DNA of 64,000 nt from Ilyonectria destructans (taxonomy: Eukaryota; Ascomycota; Sordariomycetes; Hypocreales; Nectriaceae), in contig JAHEWK010000003.1 in the NCBI GenBank assembly GCA_020740775.1, forward strand, positions 3,720,001-3,784,000, written 5' to 3'. The first letter of the stretch is position 1. Each line of letters starts with the position of its first letter. A program made the position numbers and the translations under genes. The notes under the pieces were generated by a model. That model was not told where the DNA came from, made no database searches, and saw only the letters and a list, made by a program, of their open reading frames with translations. Shown one piece after another: positions 1-9,601 of this stretch.

Positions 1-1290
1 CTTGTTCGGCGGCCTCGGGTGCAGGAGGGTAACATTAAAGCGTTCGGATTCATCTCTCTCTACAGTAACCATAGAAGCTAGCTATGTTCCGGAAAGGAAC
101 ACGTCGCATAATAGCCAATCCCAGCCGCCACGCTGCGTGAAATCTAGGCACACAGTGGCGTACGTACGTGGTATTCTTTTAAACAGGTGCCTATTCTGTC
201 CCTGCCCCCTACCTACGTAGGCGGCGCCGGTGCCACCCCGGCCGACGGCTCCGGGCGTCCAAAGCACACCATGTTGACTGTACTCCGTGCCCTCACAGCT
301 CAGGGAGCGATCCGCGGCACCAGCATCAACCCAACGCAGTGGGCCCGGCCCCGTCTTGTGCATCACCCCCACCATCGTAGATTAGGAAAACTGCGGTACC
401 GTCCCGGTGCGAGAGCGAGTGACCTCCACCTCAAGTCCGGCGTTAATCAGGCTGACTGACGCTGACGTCCCGGGACAAAACTAAGCATCGCAAATCCAAG
501 TTTCCTCCCAACTCTTCTCCTGCCACCATACCGGCCTCTCCGACACCCTTCGTCCTGCCCAAGACAGCCTGTGTCGCTGGCGATTGGTAAGGACCCCCCG
601 TCCTGCTGTGCCTGCTGCGAAATGCTGAGTGATCTCCTAGCCCCGAAGCTTGACTTGGCTTTCGCCTTCGAGACCTGCCATCGCCTTCCACAACCCTTGC
701 CTCCGGATCCTAGTCGCATACTGAGCCTCTAGCTCCCGCGCGCATAGTTGTTCGCCGCTCAGGCGCACCTGCCGCACCACCGATACGTCCACGGGCGACC
801 ACGGGCGAATCTCCTGCCTCGCTGTAATCCGCCACCTCACGACAACTTGCGCCGCGCTGCTGCGCATCAAAGACCGAGGCACCGAGGCGTAGCCAGCGCA
901 GGCAGCAGTTCCGGTGGAAGCACCGGAGAGAACCCATCAGAAGAGAGCGACTGGCTCTGAACTCGGCCTGAGACTCGAGAACGTGCTGGACATACCGCAA
1001 ACCACCCTAGAGCCTAGGCCATCCGGATATTGAGACTTCAAACACCGCCCCACACCAACCGCGGACGGGATCTATCTTCTAGACTCGGGGCTTGAGACTA
1101 CTGCTCGCTTCCATCTCCACTATCCCCAGAGCAAGCTCCTGGTCCCTTGTCCGGGACTCGGCAGTGATATATTGACGTCGGCTCCCCGGGGCTGGCGTCC
1201 ATTTGCGTCTTTCCACATCGGCACACCTCCCCACGATCCCACCTTGTCTCTTGAGATACCCCCAAGTCTCTTGCCCATTCTCCAATCACA
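1..1290. other. 5' flank and likely leader of the Zn2Cys6 gene
   Basis: I see no convincing gene here. Short open frames occur on both strands but lack domain-like composition, branch-point/acceptor pairs or a plausible start. The right half is pyrimidine-rich on the plus strand, as expected for a long promoter or 5' leader of the transcription factor that starts at 1291. TACGTA-type palindromes occur near 160-215. Confidence 0.5.
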
Positions 1291-4072
1291 ATGACTCCAA
1301 CACCCCCCTCGACCAACTCCTCCCAGGGCGGCCGCTCGCCTGAGGAGCAGTTTCGCGTCGTAAGGAAGAGGAACCGCGTCCCGCTCAGCTGCTATCCATG
1401 CAGGACGAGGAAGTAAGTCAACCATGCATGCCTCACAACGCCAGCGCTAACCATGCCGACAGATTGTAAGCAAAGAAAAGGCATCACCAAACATCTCGTC
1501 AGGCCTTACTAACATACCATAGAAAATGTGATAGGAGTCAACCTTGCAGCAACTGTACAAAGCGAGAGGGCATGGGTACCACGTCCTGCTCCTACGCTAC
1601 CCCAGTTGCTCGCAAGAAGAACCAAAGTCAAGGAGACTCAAGTCCCGATGACATGCAGAATCGTATTGACCGTTTGGAAGGCCTAGTTTTATCTCTAATG
1701 CATGGAGGCGCCAATATAGACGCCGCAACAGCTGCCGCTGCTGCGGCCACGACACAATCCACCACTGACAGCGGCTCGTCTGCCAAGATTAGCCGTGGGG
1801 ACGAAGCTGTCATGGTGGACAACGACGACGACGACGAAAGCGATACCGAAGAGGGCCTAGCGGCCTCGTTGGGCTTCTTAAAGGTCGATACTGACAAGGG
1901 CAAATCCCTATATGTTGGGCAGGAACACTGGCACACGATCCTCGCGGATATTTCAGAGGTAAAGAACTACTTCACCTCTCATAAGAAGGAATTAGAGACG
2001 AGCTACGAGCGGGTCATGTCATCAAAACCCATGGCCGCTCGGGAGGGGCCTACACTCCTCTTTGGAGCCATTCCAGCCTCAGAGATCGAAATTCGGGCCG
2101 AGCTACCCCCCAAATCAAGCGTTTTAACGCTCTGTGGACGTTACTTCAACTCTATGGACAACGCTGTCAACATCATCCACGGACCGACATTCCAGAAGCA
2201 ACTGCGAATCCACTGGCAGGATCCCTCAAAGACCCCTATCATGTGGTTAGGCCTGCTCTATTCTATCCTCTGTCTTGCGATGCTGAGTTACCACAAAGTT
2301 GGGGATGAGCCGCCTGAGTGGAAAGGCCGAACCCTCGAGTTGGCCAATGAATATCGGTTGCGCACCGTCCAGTGCCTCATAAAGTCGGACTACACCAAAC
2401 CCGTTGAGTACACGGTCGAGACTATGATTCTCTACGTGTTTGGAGAATATTCGTCTCGCTGGGACGCTGATCTGGGCCTGTGGCTGATCGTGTCCTTGAT
2501 AACACGGATTGCATTCCGCATGGGGTACCACCGCGATGCGAAGTGGTTCCCCTCCCTCACCCCTTTCCAAGCAGTAAGTACATGTCCCCCGAGGAGCCAC
2601 TCACGTCTCCAACTTTGTACCAGCATCTCACACCTTCATAGGAGATGAGGCGACGGACATGGGCTCTTGTTCGAATGTCAGACGTCATATTTTCTCATCA
2701 AGTGTCACTGCCTAGCATGATATATGAGCATGACTGCGATACTCAACTTCCCAACAATGTCTTTGACGACGAGTTCCATCCCGACATCAAAGCTATGCCA
2801 CCCTCTCGACCTCCAACAGAGCCAACTCCAATCGCTTATATGATTGCCAAGTCCAGACTCTGCAATGAACTTGGCAATATTCTCCAAGCCACCAACCGAG
2901 TGGGTAAGCATGTGCCGTACGATGAAATTATTCGGTTCGATGCCAAGCTTCGTCAGGTGATGCAGGAGCTGCCACCTCATCTGAAGTTAACTTCGTTGGA
3001 GAGCTCGCATGATCCTGTGACATTGATCATCGCCCGGTTCAATGTGGACATTCTGTATCAGAAGATTCTCTGTCTGCTCCATAGAAAGTACCTCCCGAGG
3101 GCGAGGCAGAGCGCAAGGTACGCGCACTCGCGACGAAGCGCCATCGAAGCATCGTTGCAGGCTCTGGACCATCTTGCAATTCTTCATCGCGAGTCCCACT
3201 CGAATGGTAGGCTGAGGTCTGTCCAGTGGTATGTCAAGTCCATCGCAACCAAGGACTTCATCCTGCCCGCGATGCTTGTTATATTGGACTTGCATTTCGA
3301 CAACATTGCGACACAAGCTTCGATTAAATCAGAGCATGAAGGAACATTCCTATACACCCAAGAGCAGCGGTCAAGGATGATAGAGAGTTTGGAGACTGCC
3401 AGAGAAATCTGGAAAACGCTTGCAGACACATCGATGGAGGCGTTCAAGGCGACTAAGATTATTGAAATCATGTTGGAGAAGATTAAAAACCCCGAACCAG
3501 GCGGGCAGATCTCTCTAAGCTTACAGCCGGAGCCGATGCAAGATTTAGCTTCGAACATGGGTATCGATCCGTCCCCGAGCATGACTCCTGGCCTCATTGC
3601 CCCCCACGGTCTACCGGAGTTCAACACTGGGATGAATCCGTTCTCGACGCCCAACCCTGCTCCGTTTATGGGGATGGACTTTGGGCTATCGGCTGCCCCA
3701 GAGGGCGTCGATATGCAAACCGATGGATTCGGCGCTGGAGCCCCAGCTTCTCCGTTTTCCTCCATGTTTAACAACATGGGAAGTGGCTCCAGCACTGGAA
3801 TCGACCTGAACACCAACTTTGACTGGGTAAGTGAACCATGTTGATACTTACGAAGTAACTGTAGCTAATCATCTGAGTAGAATGCTTTTGAGAGCTACAC
3901 ACAAATGGCCAACTGGGGCGCCGACCAGAGCTTCCAGATCTATGGGGCTGAAGGAGATCCGTCTTCCCCTCATAAGAGTTCAGCGAGCGGTGGCGCCGGG
4001 GGATCCGGAGCTGGAGGAGCTGGGGGAAGCACAGCTGGGGGAGGTGGAGGATCTGGTGGGATGAACATGTAG
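1291..4072 (+). CDS. Zn2Cys6 fungal-specific transcription factor (five exons, one of 3 nt)
   Basis: Predicted nuclear DNA-binding regulator of 850 residues; exons 1291-1412, 1463-1465, 1523-2573, 2642-3826 and 3881-4072. The N-terminal binuclear zinc cluster has cysteines at residues 34, 37, 44, 50, 53 and 64, followed by a short leucine-containing coiled linker (about residue 85-105) and an acidic Asp/Glu stretch. The middle (about 230-520) looks like the fungal_trans regulatory domain, with the usual RMGYHRD and RRRTW blocks. The tail is Gly/Ser/Ala-rich and could be an activation region. The six-cysteine pattern is correct (CX2CX6C) only if the 3-nt exon ATT is included; skipping it gives CX2CX5C. 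The last spacing, ten residues between C53 and C64, is longer than the usual six to eight. All flanking introns have GT-AG ends and the first two have clear CTAAC branch points. Target genes cannot be inferred. Confidence 0.9.
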
Positions 4073-4634
4073 TGATGAAAAAGCCTTGTACAATATGCTG
4101 GGATTCATCCGGCTCATGTTGATGATTATACGTTAGGGTCACGGAAAACAAAACACTCAACACTTGAAATATAATTGAAACCATTCTGGACACATAAAAC
4201 GACATCCAATCTGCGTATATCTCTTTTCTATTCTTATTTCCTTGAAAATGTATTGCTGAGGTTCTGCGACGAAGTGCCGTGGTGTGCAGCTGCTTACGTC
4301 ATAATAGGAGCCATCGGCCTTTTCATCGATTTGCGACCTGCCTGGTGCCTTCAACCACCAACCAACAGCATCCCTCTCGTCACGTCCCAACCAACTTCAC
4401 CCATCACAATTCCTTCCAACGTTGTCGCAAAACAATCATGGTCTTAGAAAGGACATAAGGGACGCGCCAGTCCCTTGATCCTTAGCCCATGCAACGATTG
4501 AAATAGCATCGTCGCAACCAGCCAACCCTGCCTGACAAGTGTTACTTCCCCGATGCTTGCAGCCTGATCCCGCAAGCGTCGTCTCCTTTTCTTCTCTCCA
4601 CCTTCTTCTCCCAGTGCCGCATTTGTGTGAAGCA
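4073..4634. other. intergenic spacer between two plus-strand genes
   Basis: This holds the 3' UTR of the zinc-cluster gene and the promoter of the next gene. AT-rich around 4140-4260, then CT-rich toward the next start. An open frame runs upstream of 4635 in the same frame as the downstream gene, but no better start is evident. Confidence 0.5.
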
Positions 4635-7600
4635 ATGTCTCTTCCTGGAACAGGAGATTCGGGGGAATCTGCCCCGGATGCAATGCTCACCCAAGCCGCA
4701 CAGGTCGACGACGATCCATACAGCCCAGACATTTCTACTCCTGCCGACGACGACACTGAACCCACGGACGATGCCAACACCAATTCCATCGCGTCGCCGC
4801 GAAATGGGACCCCGAAGCCCGATGAGTCCCTGAACAACAAGCGCAAATCACCGCCAGGGTCCCCAAACCCAAGCCAACCCCAGCTTGCGAAGAGGGTGAG
4901 AATAGAAGACGAGCCAAGATGCTCAAATGTTGCCCTAGACTCTGCGGTGGATCGGGCGAAACAACTCCCAGCGGAGATATGGCACCATATCTTCACCTTT
5001 CTTCCACCCAGAGCTCTGGGTCGTTTGTTGCTTGTCAACAAACTCTTCCATACTTGTCTCCATCCTTGCCCCTCTGTCTGCTTTTCGTCCTGTCACTCTA
5101 CTCCACACGGTGCTCTTCAGCCCTTAAAGCCTGATTCAATATGGCAGACTTCAAGGCGGCTATTCTGGCCCCGTATGCCTGCCCCGTTGAAGGGCAAGTC
5201 AGAGCTGGAGATGTGGCGCCTTGCCTGCTCCCCTTCCTGTCAGTCTTGTGCTTCCAAGGGTGATTTGCAGAGCTCTACGGCCGGCGATCAGTGGCATCGT
5301 GGGCCAGGCGCCAAGGGCGTCTCCCCTGTCTTTCCGTTTTCTGTGTCTACATGTGGAAGTTGTCTTACTAGCAAGAGCGTCAAGGTATGTACTAGTTTGT
5401 GTGTTGCAAACTCCACTATCTTACCGTTCCCACAGGAAATCGACATTATCTTGTCATCTTCGATTCCATCGCTCCTCCTTCCAGCTCTCCCCGTGGTGTT
5501 GATTATGGACCAGCTGCATGTGATACCTCCATGTGTTATGCAGACTGGGACTTTACCTTCACAATCACAGGTCACAAAGGTTTTCTGGTCACACCACCTT
5601 GAGGAAATCAAGTCGGAATTCGAGTCGGTTAAGTTGCTGGGCTCTGCGGCGGCCGAGGAATGGATAAAGGGCCTCGAGGCTCGAGGGAAGCAAGCCTTGG
5701 CCGACGCATCCCGTTGGGAGAAATGGGACTTGGCTGGAGGAATTCATCGTATGCGGGCATCCCTAAGTTCTGTTTCCTCGTCTCTACTGGAATCCACCAA
5801 GATGAACAGTAGTGGCCCTTTTTCCTCACACCCAGCCTCTGACCACAATTTGGAACACTTACACCAAAATAACCGCCATACTGAGCATCAGCGGCAAGCG
5901 TCAGATCAGAACGGAATTCCAGGTCTAATGATGAAGGTCGATGCCGATAACGTCCCATCACGCCCACAAGGACTGCAGAAGCGAACTAAAGAAGAAGTGG
6001 CCGAGTTGAAGCTTGCGAGACGCCTCCAGATTGAACAGCGCGCATGGCAACTTGACCCTCCTCTCGAGCCAAGTGTACTTGCTCATATTCCATCCTTTCA
6101 AGCTGCTCTACAGATCATCACTCCCCTTGACGACAACGCCTGGGGGCTGTTGAAGCCGCGAATCCTTGCCCAGAGACAAGAAGCCGAGTTAAGGGAAAAG
6201 GAAAAGATCGCGAATGCTCGAGCCCTTCAAGAAAGACTGGAAATAAACAAAGAAGGGGCGGCAGTCTCGAAAGAGCCCCGAGAAGTCTCTGATAAGGATT
6301 GGGACGACATTCAAGGCCCTCTTCGTGCTCGAATATCAAATTTTGCGGACGAGATCATACGAGACGGCTGGAACGACGGCGACAAAGTTAAGAAGAAGAA
6401 TAGCCCACAGTTCGCAGTTGACGTTCTCCTCTATGTTCGCAAGAGATTCTATGCTGAGGTTGCGAAAGACGCGGCAGCAGCTGTGGCAGCTGGCTTGGTA
6501 CCAGTTCTGGACCCTCCAGAGGGCCCATGGACACAGAAATTAACCTTGGAAAACATGAAGTGGATTTTTGACGTCAAGATTAAATCACATACGGAACCGT
6601 ACCGCAAAGAGCTTTTTCTTTGCAATGGTTGCATAGGAAATGTCAAGTTCTATGGATTTGAAGGGGTCATTCAGCACTACGCCGCGAAGCACACAAGCGC
6701 CCTTAGTGTAGGCAGCGTCGTTGTTCACTGGAGAGCGGAATGGCCAGAAGTACCTCCTTTTAGTCCAGATACACGCCTTCCAGAAATTCCTCGCCACAGT
6801 CAACCTCCTGGAACATCACTTTCTTCTACCGCTGTACAGCCTTACGCGGCTTATGGGGCATACCACTCTGGCCTGCCAGCTGGATATCCGACACCGAGCT
6901 ACGGAGCTCCAGTGCCTCCTCATCAATTCGTCTCCGGACAGCCGGCGCCTTTCTCACCAGCGAACGTCCATGACCCACGTGGGCCATCGGCATTTGGTGC
7001 ACCTCATCATATTCCGCACTATGCACAGGATGGAGGCTATGCTTCATATCCTCCAAGGCCATCTTACGGAGCTCCAAATCACGTCAGTGATCCACCCGGG
7101 GGTTATGGATATGCTAGTTCAGCACCTCATGGCTTCAACTACGGTCCATATCCTGTCCCACGAGGGCCGTACGGCAAGCTGCAGCCACCAGGAGGTCTCT
7201 ATGGCACACGGCTCGACACTATGATCAGGGTTGCAAGGGAGGCCTGGAAAAAGATATCGGGTGTGAAGGACCTCCCTCCATCCGTGAAGATCTGTGTAGT
7301 TGTTCATTGTATCGCAAAGACATTCCAGGATGCATTTGCCGAACCTGCGCCTTTGGAAATGCTAATAGATGGACTGTCAAACCATAAGGAAATGCGACCT
7401 ATCCGGAATACCAACGGGCTAGACTGCAAGGCTTGTTCCATGGGTCATAGTGTTGCAGAGAAGACAAACTTCTCTCTGCCGCAGTTGGTAAACCACTTCA
7501 ATAAGAGCCACATCGAAGGACTAGTGTCTCAAGGCCTTCCCCCAATGGATTGGCGAATCGAGATGATCTTATTGCCCGACATGTCTGTTCTGCAAGGATT

Positions 7601-9020
7601 GAAAAGAATTCTGGAGAATAATCGCCCTGCTTATGAGTTGGTTGCATCAACTCTCCCATGGGCTTTCGAAGAAGAGCAGCCCGGTCACCACTCCAAGAGA
7701 ATGCCATGGTCAAGGTCGATCGATCAGCCATTGAACGGGATGCAACATGAAACAGATGATCATCCTCCCGCGCGAGCCAGCCACTATGATACTCATAGAC
7801 ATGAATCGGATGTTCATGAGGTCAACGGAATACCCTCAGCAATAAAAGACTCTCGGCGTAACGGACATGAGCGCACTCGGGAGCCAGAGATTCTGGGCGA
7901 CCAGATAACCCATGTTACCCAAACACATAGCCCAACGTCCCACGAAATACCGAATCTGCGACCAGCTAGTGAAGTCTACGCTCGGGCAAAGGGCAGAGTC
8001 AATCAGATGCAAGGCAGGCACCCTCACGAAGTCTCTCGTCGAGATTCACCTCGTGCAGATCGCTACCCGGGTCCAGATGCTGTTCGGGCAGAACAGGGTG
8101 ACCGACGAGGAGTATCAGCTGATCATGGTCGTTCTGGCTCTTCCCACGACCATCACATGGCCTATGTCCGAGACGGCCATGGCCTTGATTATCGCGATGC
8201 TGAATCGCAACGATATGCAAGCAGAGCTCACCCCCGTGACAGAGCTGTTGCTCTTAGTGACCGTCGTGACAGAGCTCTTCCTCCTAGTGAAAGATGGGAG
8301 GAGCAGCCTCGGCGGTTAGAAAGACCGTTGGAAGCACCTCCTGTGACAACCCATCCGGAGGATGATGGGTTTGGCCTCCTAGACGCTCTCGAGTCTCACC
8401 TCGAAATGGCACACGAAGAGATCGTGTACGTCGATCAATCAGGCCGAGAAATCGGACGAACAACCCGGCCTCTGGAAGCACATCCTATCCCTGCCCAGTT
8501 TCCCCGATTCAGGTACCGCGATGACCCGGGTCGAGGCCCTGATATGCATCATCGCCCTCCATCCCCCCGATATGACGAGCACCCTATGACGGGCTATCAA
8601 GAACGGGATCCTGGACCAAAATATGCCCCGCAAACATACCGCCACGAACCAGAACCCGTTCCACGCCGGGTGTACTACGACGACCCGCGTCCTCCGCCTG
8701 GACCCCCAGGGGATGCCTATGAGCTTGTTGAAGTCCGTGATCCTCAAGGCGATTACTTTATCAAGCGTCCTATCCGGAGGGGCGAACACGAACCTTACGC
8801 TTACGAAGCCCGCCCCGTACCCCGAGATTCAGGGGTATATCCGCCATATGGCCCCATTAGCGACTACCCGACCACTAGGACACATGGATACGTAACGGCC
8901 CCACGACCAGTGTCGCTAGCACCAGGTCGACCGAAGTCGAGGATGGAATGCGATGAGTACGATCCGCGGTATCCCGCAACAGGCCCTGGAGAGCCCGCAC
9001 AACGTGAGAGTAGACGTTAA
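4635..9020 (+). CDS. Large F-box protein with two CCHH-type zinc fingers, function unknown
   Basis: About 1444 residues if the 51-nt intron at 5385-5435 (GTATGT...CCACAG) is removed, 1461 if retained, because that intron is in frame and has no stop. An F-box-like segment (LPAEIWHHIFTFLPP) lies at about residues 110-145, preceded by a basic, nuclear-localisation-like stretch. Next comes a Cys-pair region, then a Lys/Glu-rich helical section. Two similar fingers with C-x2-C and H-x4-H start near residues 646 and 914. Between them is a Pro/Tyr/Gly-rich stretch, and the last 350 residues are Arg/Asp/Pro/Tyr-rich and probably disordered. The F-box suggests an SCF ubiquitin-ligase adaptor and the fingers could bind nucleic acid, but neither is proven. 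I chose the ATG at 4635 because acidic coding-like sequence begins there; the frame is open back to 4539. I do not recognise a characterised homologue. Confidence 0.8.
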   Translation: MSLPGTGDSGESAPDAMLTQAAQVDDDPYSPDISTPADDDTEPTDDANTNSIASPRNGTPKPDESLNNKRKSPPGSPNPSQPQLAKRVRIEDEPRCSNVALDSAVDRAKQLPAEIWHHIFTFLPPRALGRLLLVNKLFHTCLHPCPSVCFSSCHSTPHGALQPLKPDSIWQTSRRLFWPRMPAPLKGKSELEMWRLACSPSCQSCASKGDLQSSTAGDQWHRGPGAKGVSPVFPFSVSTCGSCLTSKSVKVCTSLCVANSTILPFPQEIDIILSSSIPSLLLPALPVVLIMDQLHVIPPCVMQTGTLPSQSQVTKVFWSHHLEEIKSEFESVKLLGSAAAEEWIKGLEARGKQALADASRWEKWDLAGGIHRMRASLSSVSSSLLESTKMNSSGPFSSHPASDHNLEHLHQNNRHTEHQRQASDQNGIPGLMMKVDADNVPSRPQGLQKRTKEEVAELKLARRLQIEQRAWQLDPPLEPSVLAHIPSFQAALQIITPLDDNAWGLLKPRILAQRQEAELREKEKIANARALQERLEINKEGAAVSKEPREVSDKDWDDIQGPLRARISNFADEIIRDGWNDGDKVKKKNSPQFAVDVLLYVRKRFYAEVAKDAAAAVAAGLVPVLDPPEGPWTQKLTLENMKWIFDVKIKSHTEPYRKELFLCNGCIGNVKFYGFEGVIQHYAAKHTSALSVGSVVVHWRAEWPEVPPFSPDTRLPEIPRHSQPPGTSLSSTAVQPYAAYGAYHSGLPAGYPTPSYGAPVPPHQFVSGQPAPFSPANVHDPRGPSAFGAPHHIPHYAQDGGYASYPPRPSYGAPNHVSDPPGGYGYASSAPHGFNYGPYPVPRGPYGKLQPPGGLYGTRLDTMIRVAREAWKKISGVKDLPPSVKICVVVHCIAKTFQDAFAEPAPLEMLIDGLSNHKEMRPIRNTNGLDCKACSMGHSVAEKTNFSLPQLVNHFNKSHIEGLVSQGLPPMDWRIEMILLPDMSVLQGLKRILENNRPAYELVASTLPWAFEEEQPGHHSKRMPWSRSIDQPLNGMQHETDDHPPARASHYDTHRHESDVHEVNGIPSAIKDSRRNGHERTREPEILGDQITHVTQTHSPTSHEIPNLRPASEVYARAKGRVNQMQGRHPHEVSRRDSPRADRYPGPDAVRAEQGDRRGVSADHGRSGSSHDHHMAYVRDGHGLDYRDAESQRYASRAHPRDRAVALSDRRDRALPPSERWEEQPRRLERPLEAPPVTTHPEDDGFGLLDALESHLEMAHEEIVYVDQSGREIGRTTRPLEAHPIPAQFPRFRYRDDPGRGPDMHHRPPSPRYDEHPMTGYQERDPGPKYAPQTYRHEPEPVPRRVYYDDPRPPPGPPGDAYELVEVRDPQGDYFIKRPIRRGEHEPYAYEARPVPRDSGVYPPYGPISDYPTTRTHGYVTAPRPVSLAPGRPKSRMECDEYDPRYPATGPGEPAQRESRR
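5385..5435 (+). other. stop-free 51-nt intron in the F-box/zinc-finger gene
   Basis: The segment begins GTATGT, ends CCACAG and is 17 codons long with no stop, so both the spliced and the retained form are translatable. Splice signals are good and the encoded residues look unlike their surroundings, so I favour removal. Confidence 0.6.
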
Positions 9021-9601
9021 GTGTATGAGAGCGGCTTCCTAGGACGTGCACGTTTGCCGTTTCTGACAAGGGCATATTGGGAGCATCAGATGTAGAATGG
9101 GAGATGGATAGTATATACTATTACCATGTTTAAGCCAGCTGGCTGAACCCGTGCTGCTGTATCTTTCTATCATGCTCTGGGCATCGCTATCAGCAATCTC
9201 TGTGCCTCTTTAGCTAGCCGAGTGGAAGCTTTCTTTGTCCGTGCCACTCATCTATTACATTGGCATGGGTCGCCTCCCCATCCTGTCATAAGTTGAACGA
9301 GTAATACGTTGTATTCTGATAATAATGAGGATGACGAGCCGAGTTGTGTTTTACATACAAGCCCTCCTCTTCTTCGCGGGCACATATAGCTGAGTGGCAA
9401 AAATCGAATGCCGATGGTGGTGTGGTGTACAAAATGGACAAGTTTACAACAGACCTCCCTCCCATGAGCAGTCCTGCAAATAAGTATTTTGCAGTCGCTG
9501 TGAAATGCGATCAGTTCAACACGCGCCGTCATGTTTCTCCCATGTGTCTAAACTCCGTGACGCTCATTACTGCATTCGCCTCCCTTCTGGTCGTGGATGC
9601 C
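9021..9601. other. 3' to 3' spacer between the F-box gene and dnm1
   Basis: Convergent 3' UTR region. No coding signal beyond short shadow frames; the sequence is AT-richer than the genes on each side. Nothing else identified. Confidence 0.5.

Noticed and set aside
3184..3816. A 210-codon minus-strand frame in the zinc-cluster gene
   Set aside because: Shadow of the fungal_trans coding region on the opposite strand.
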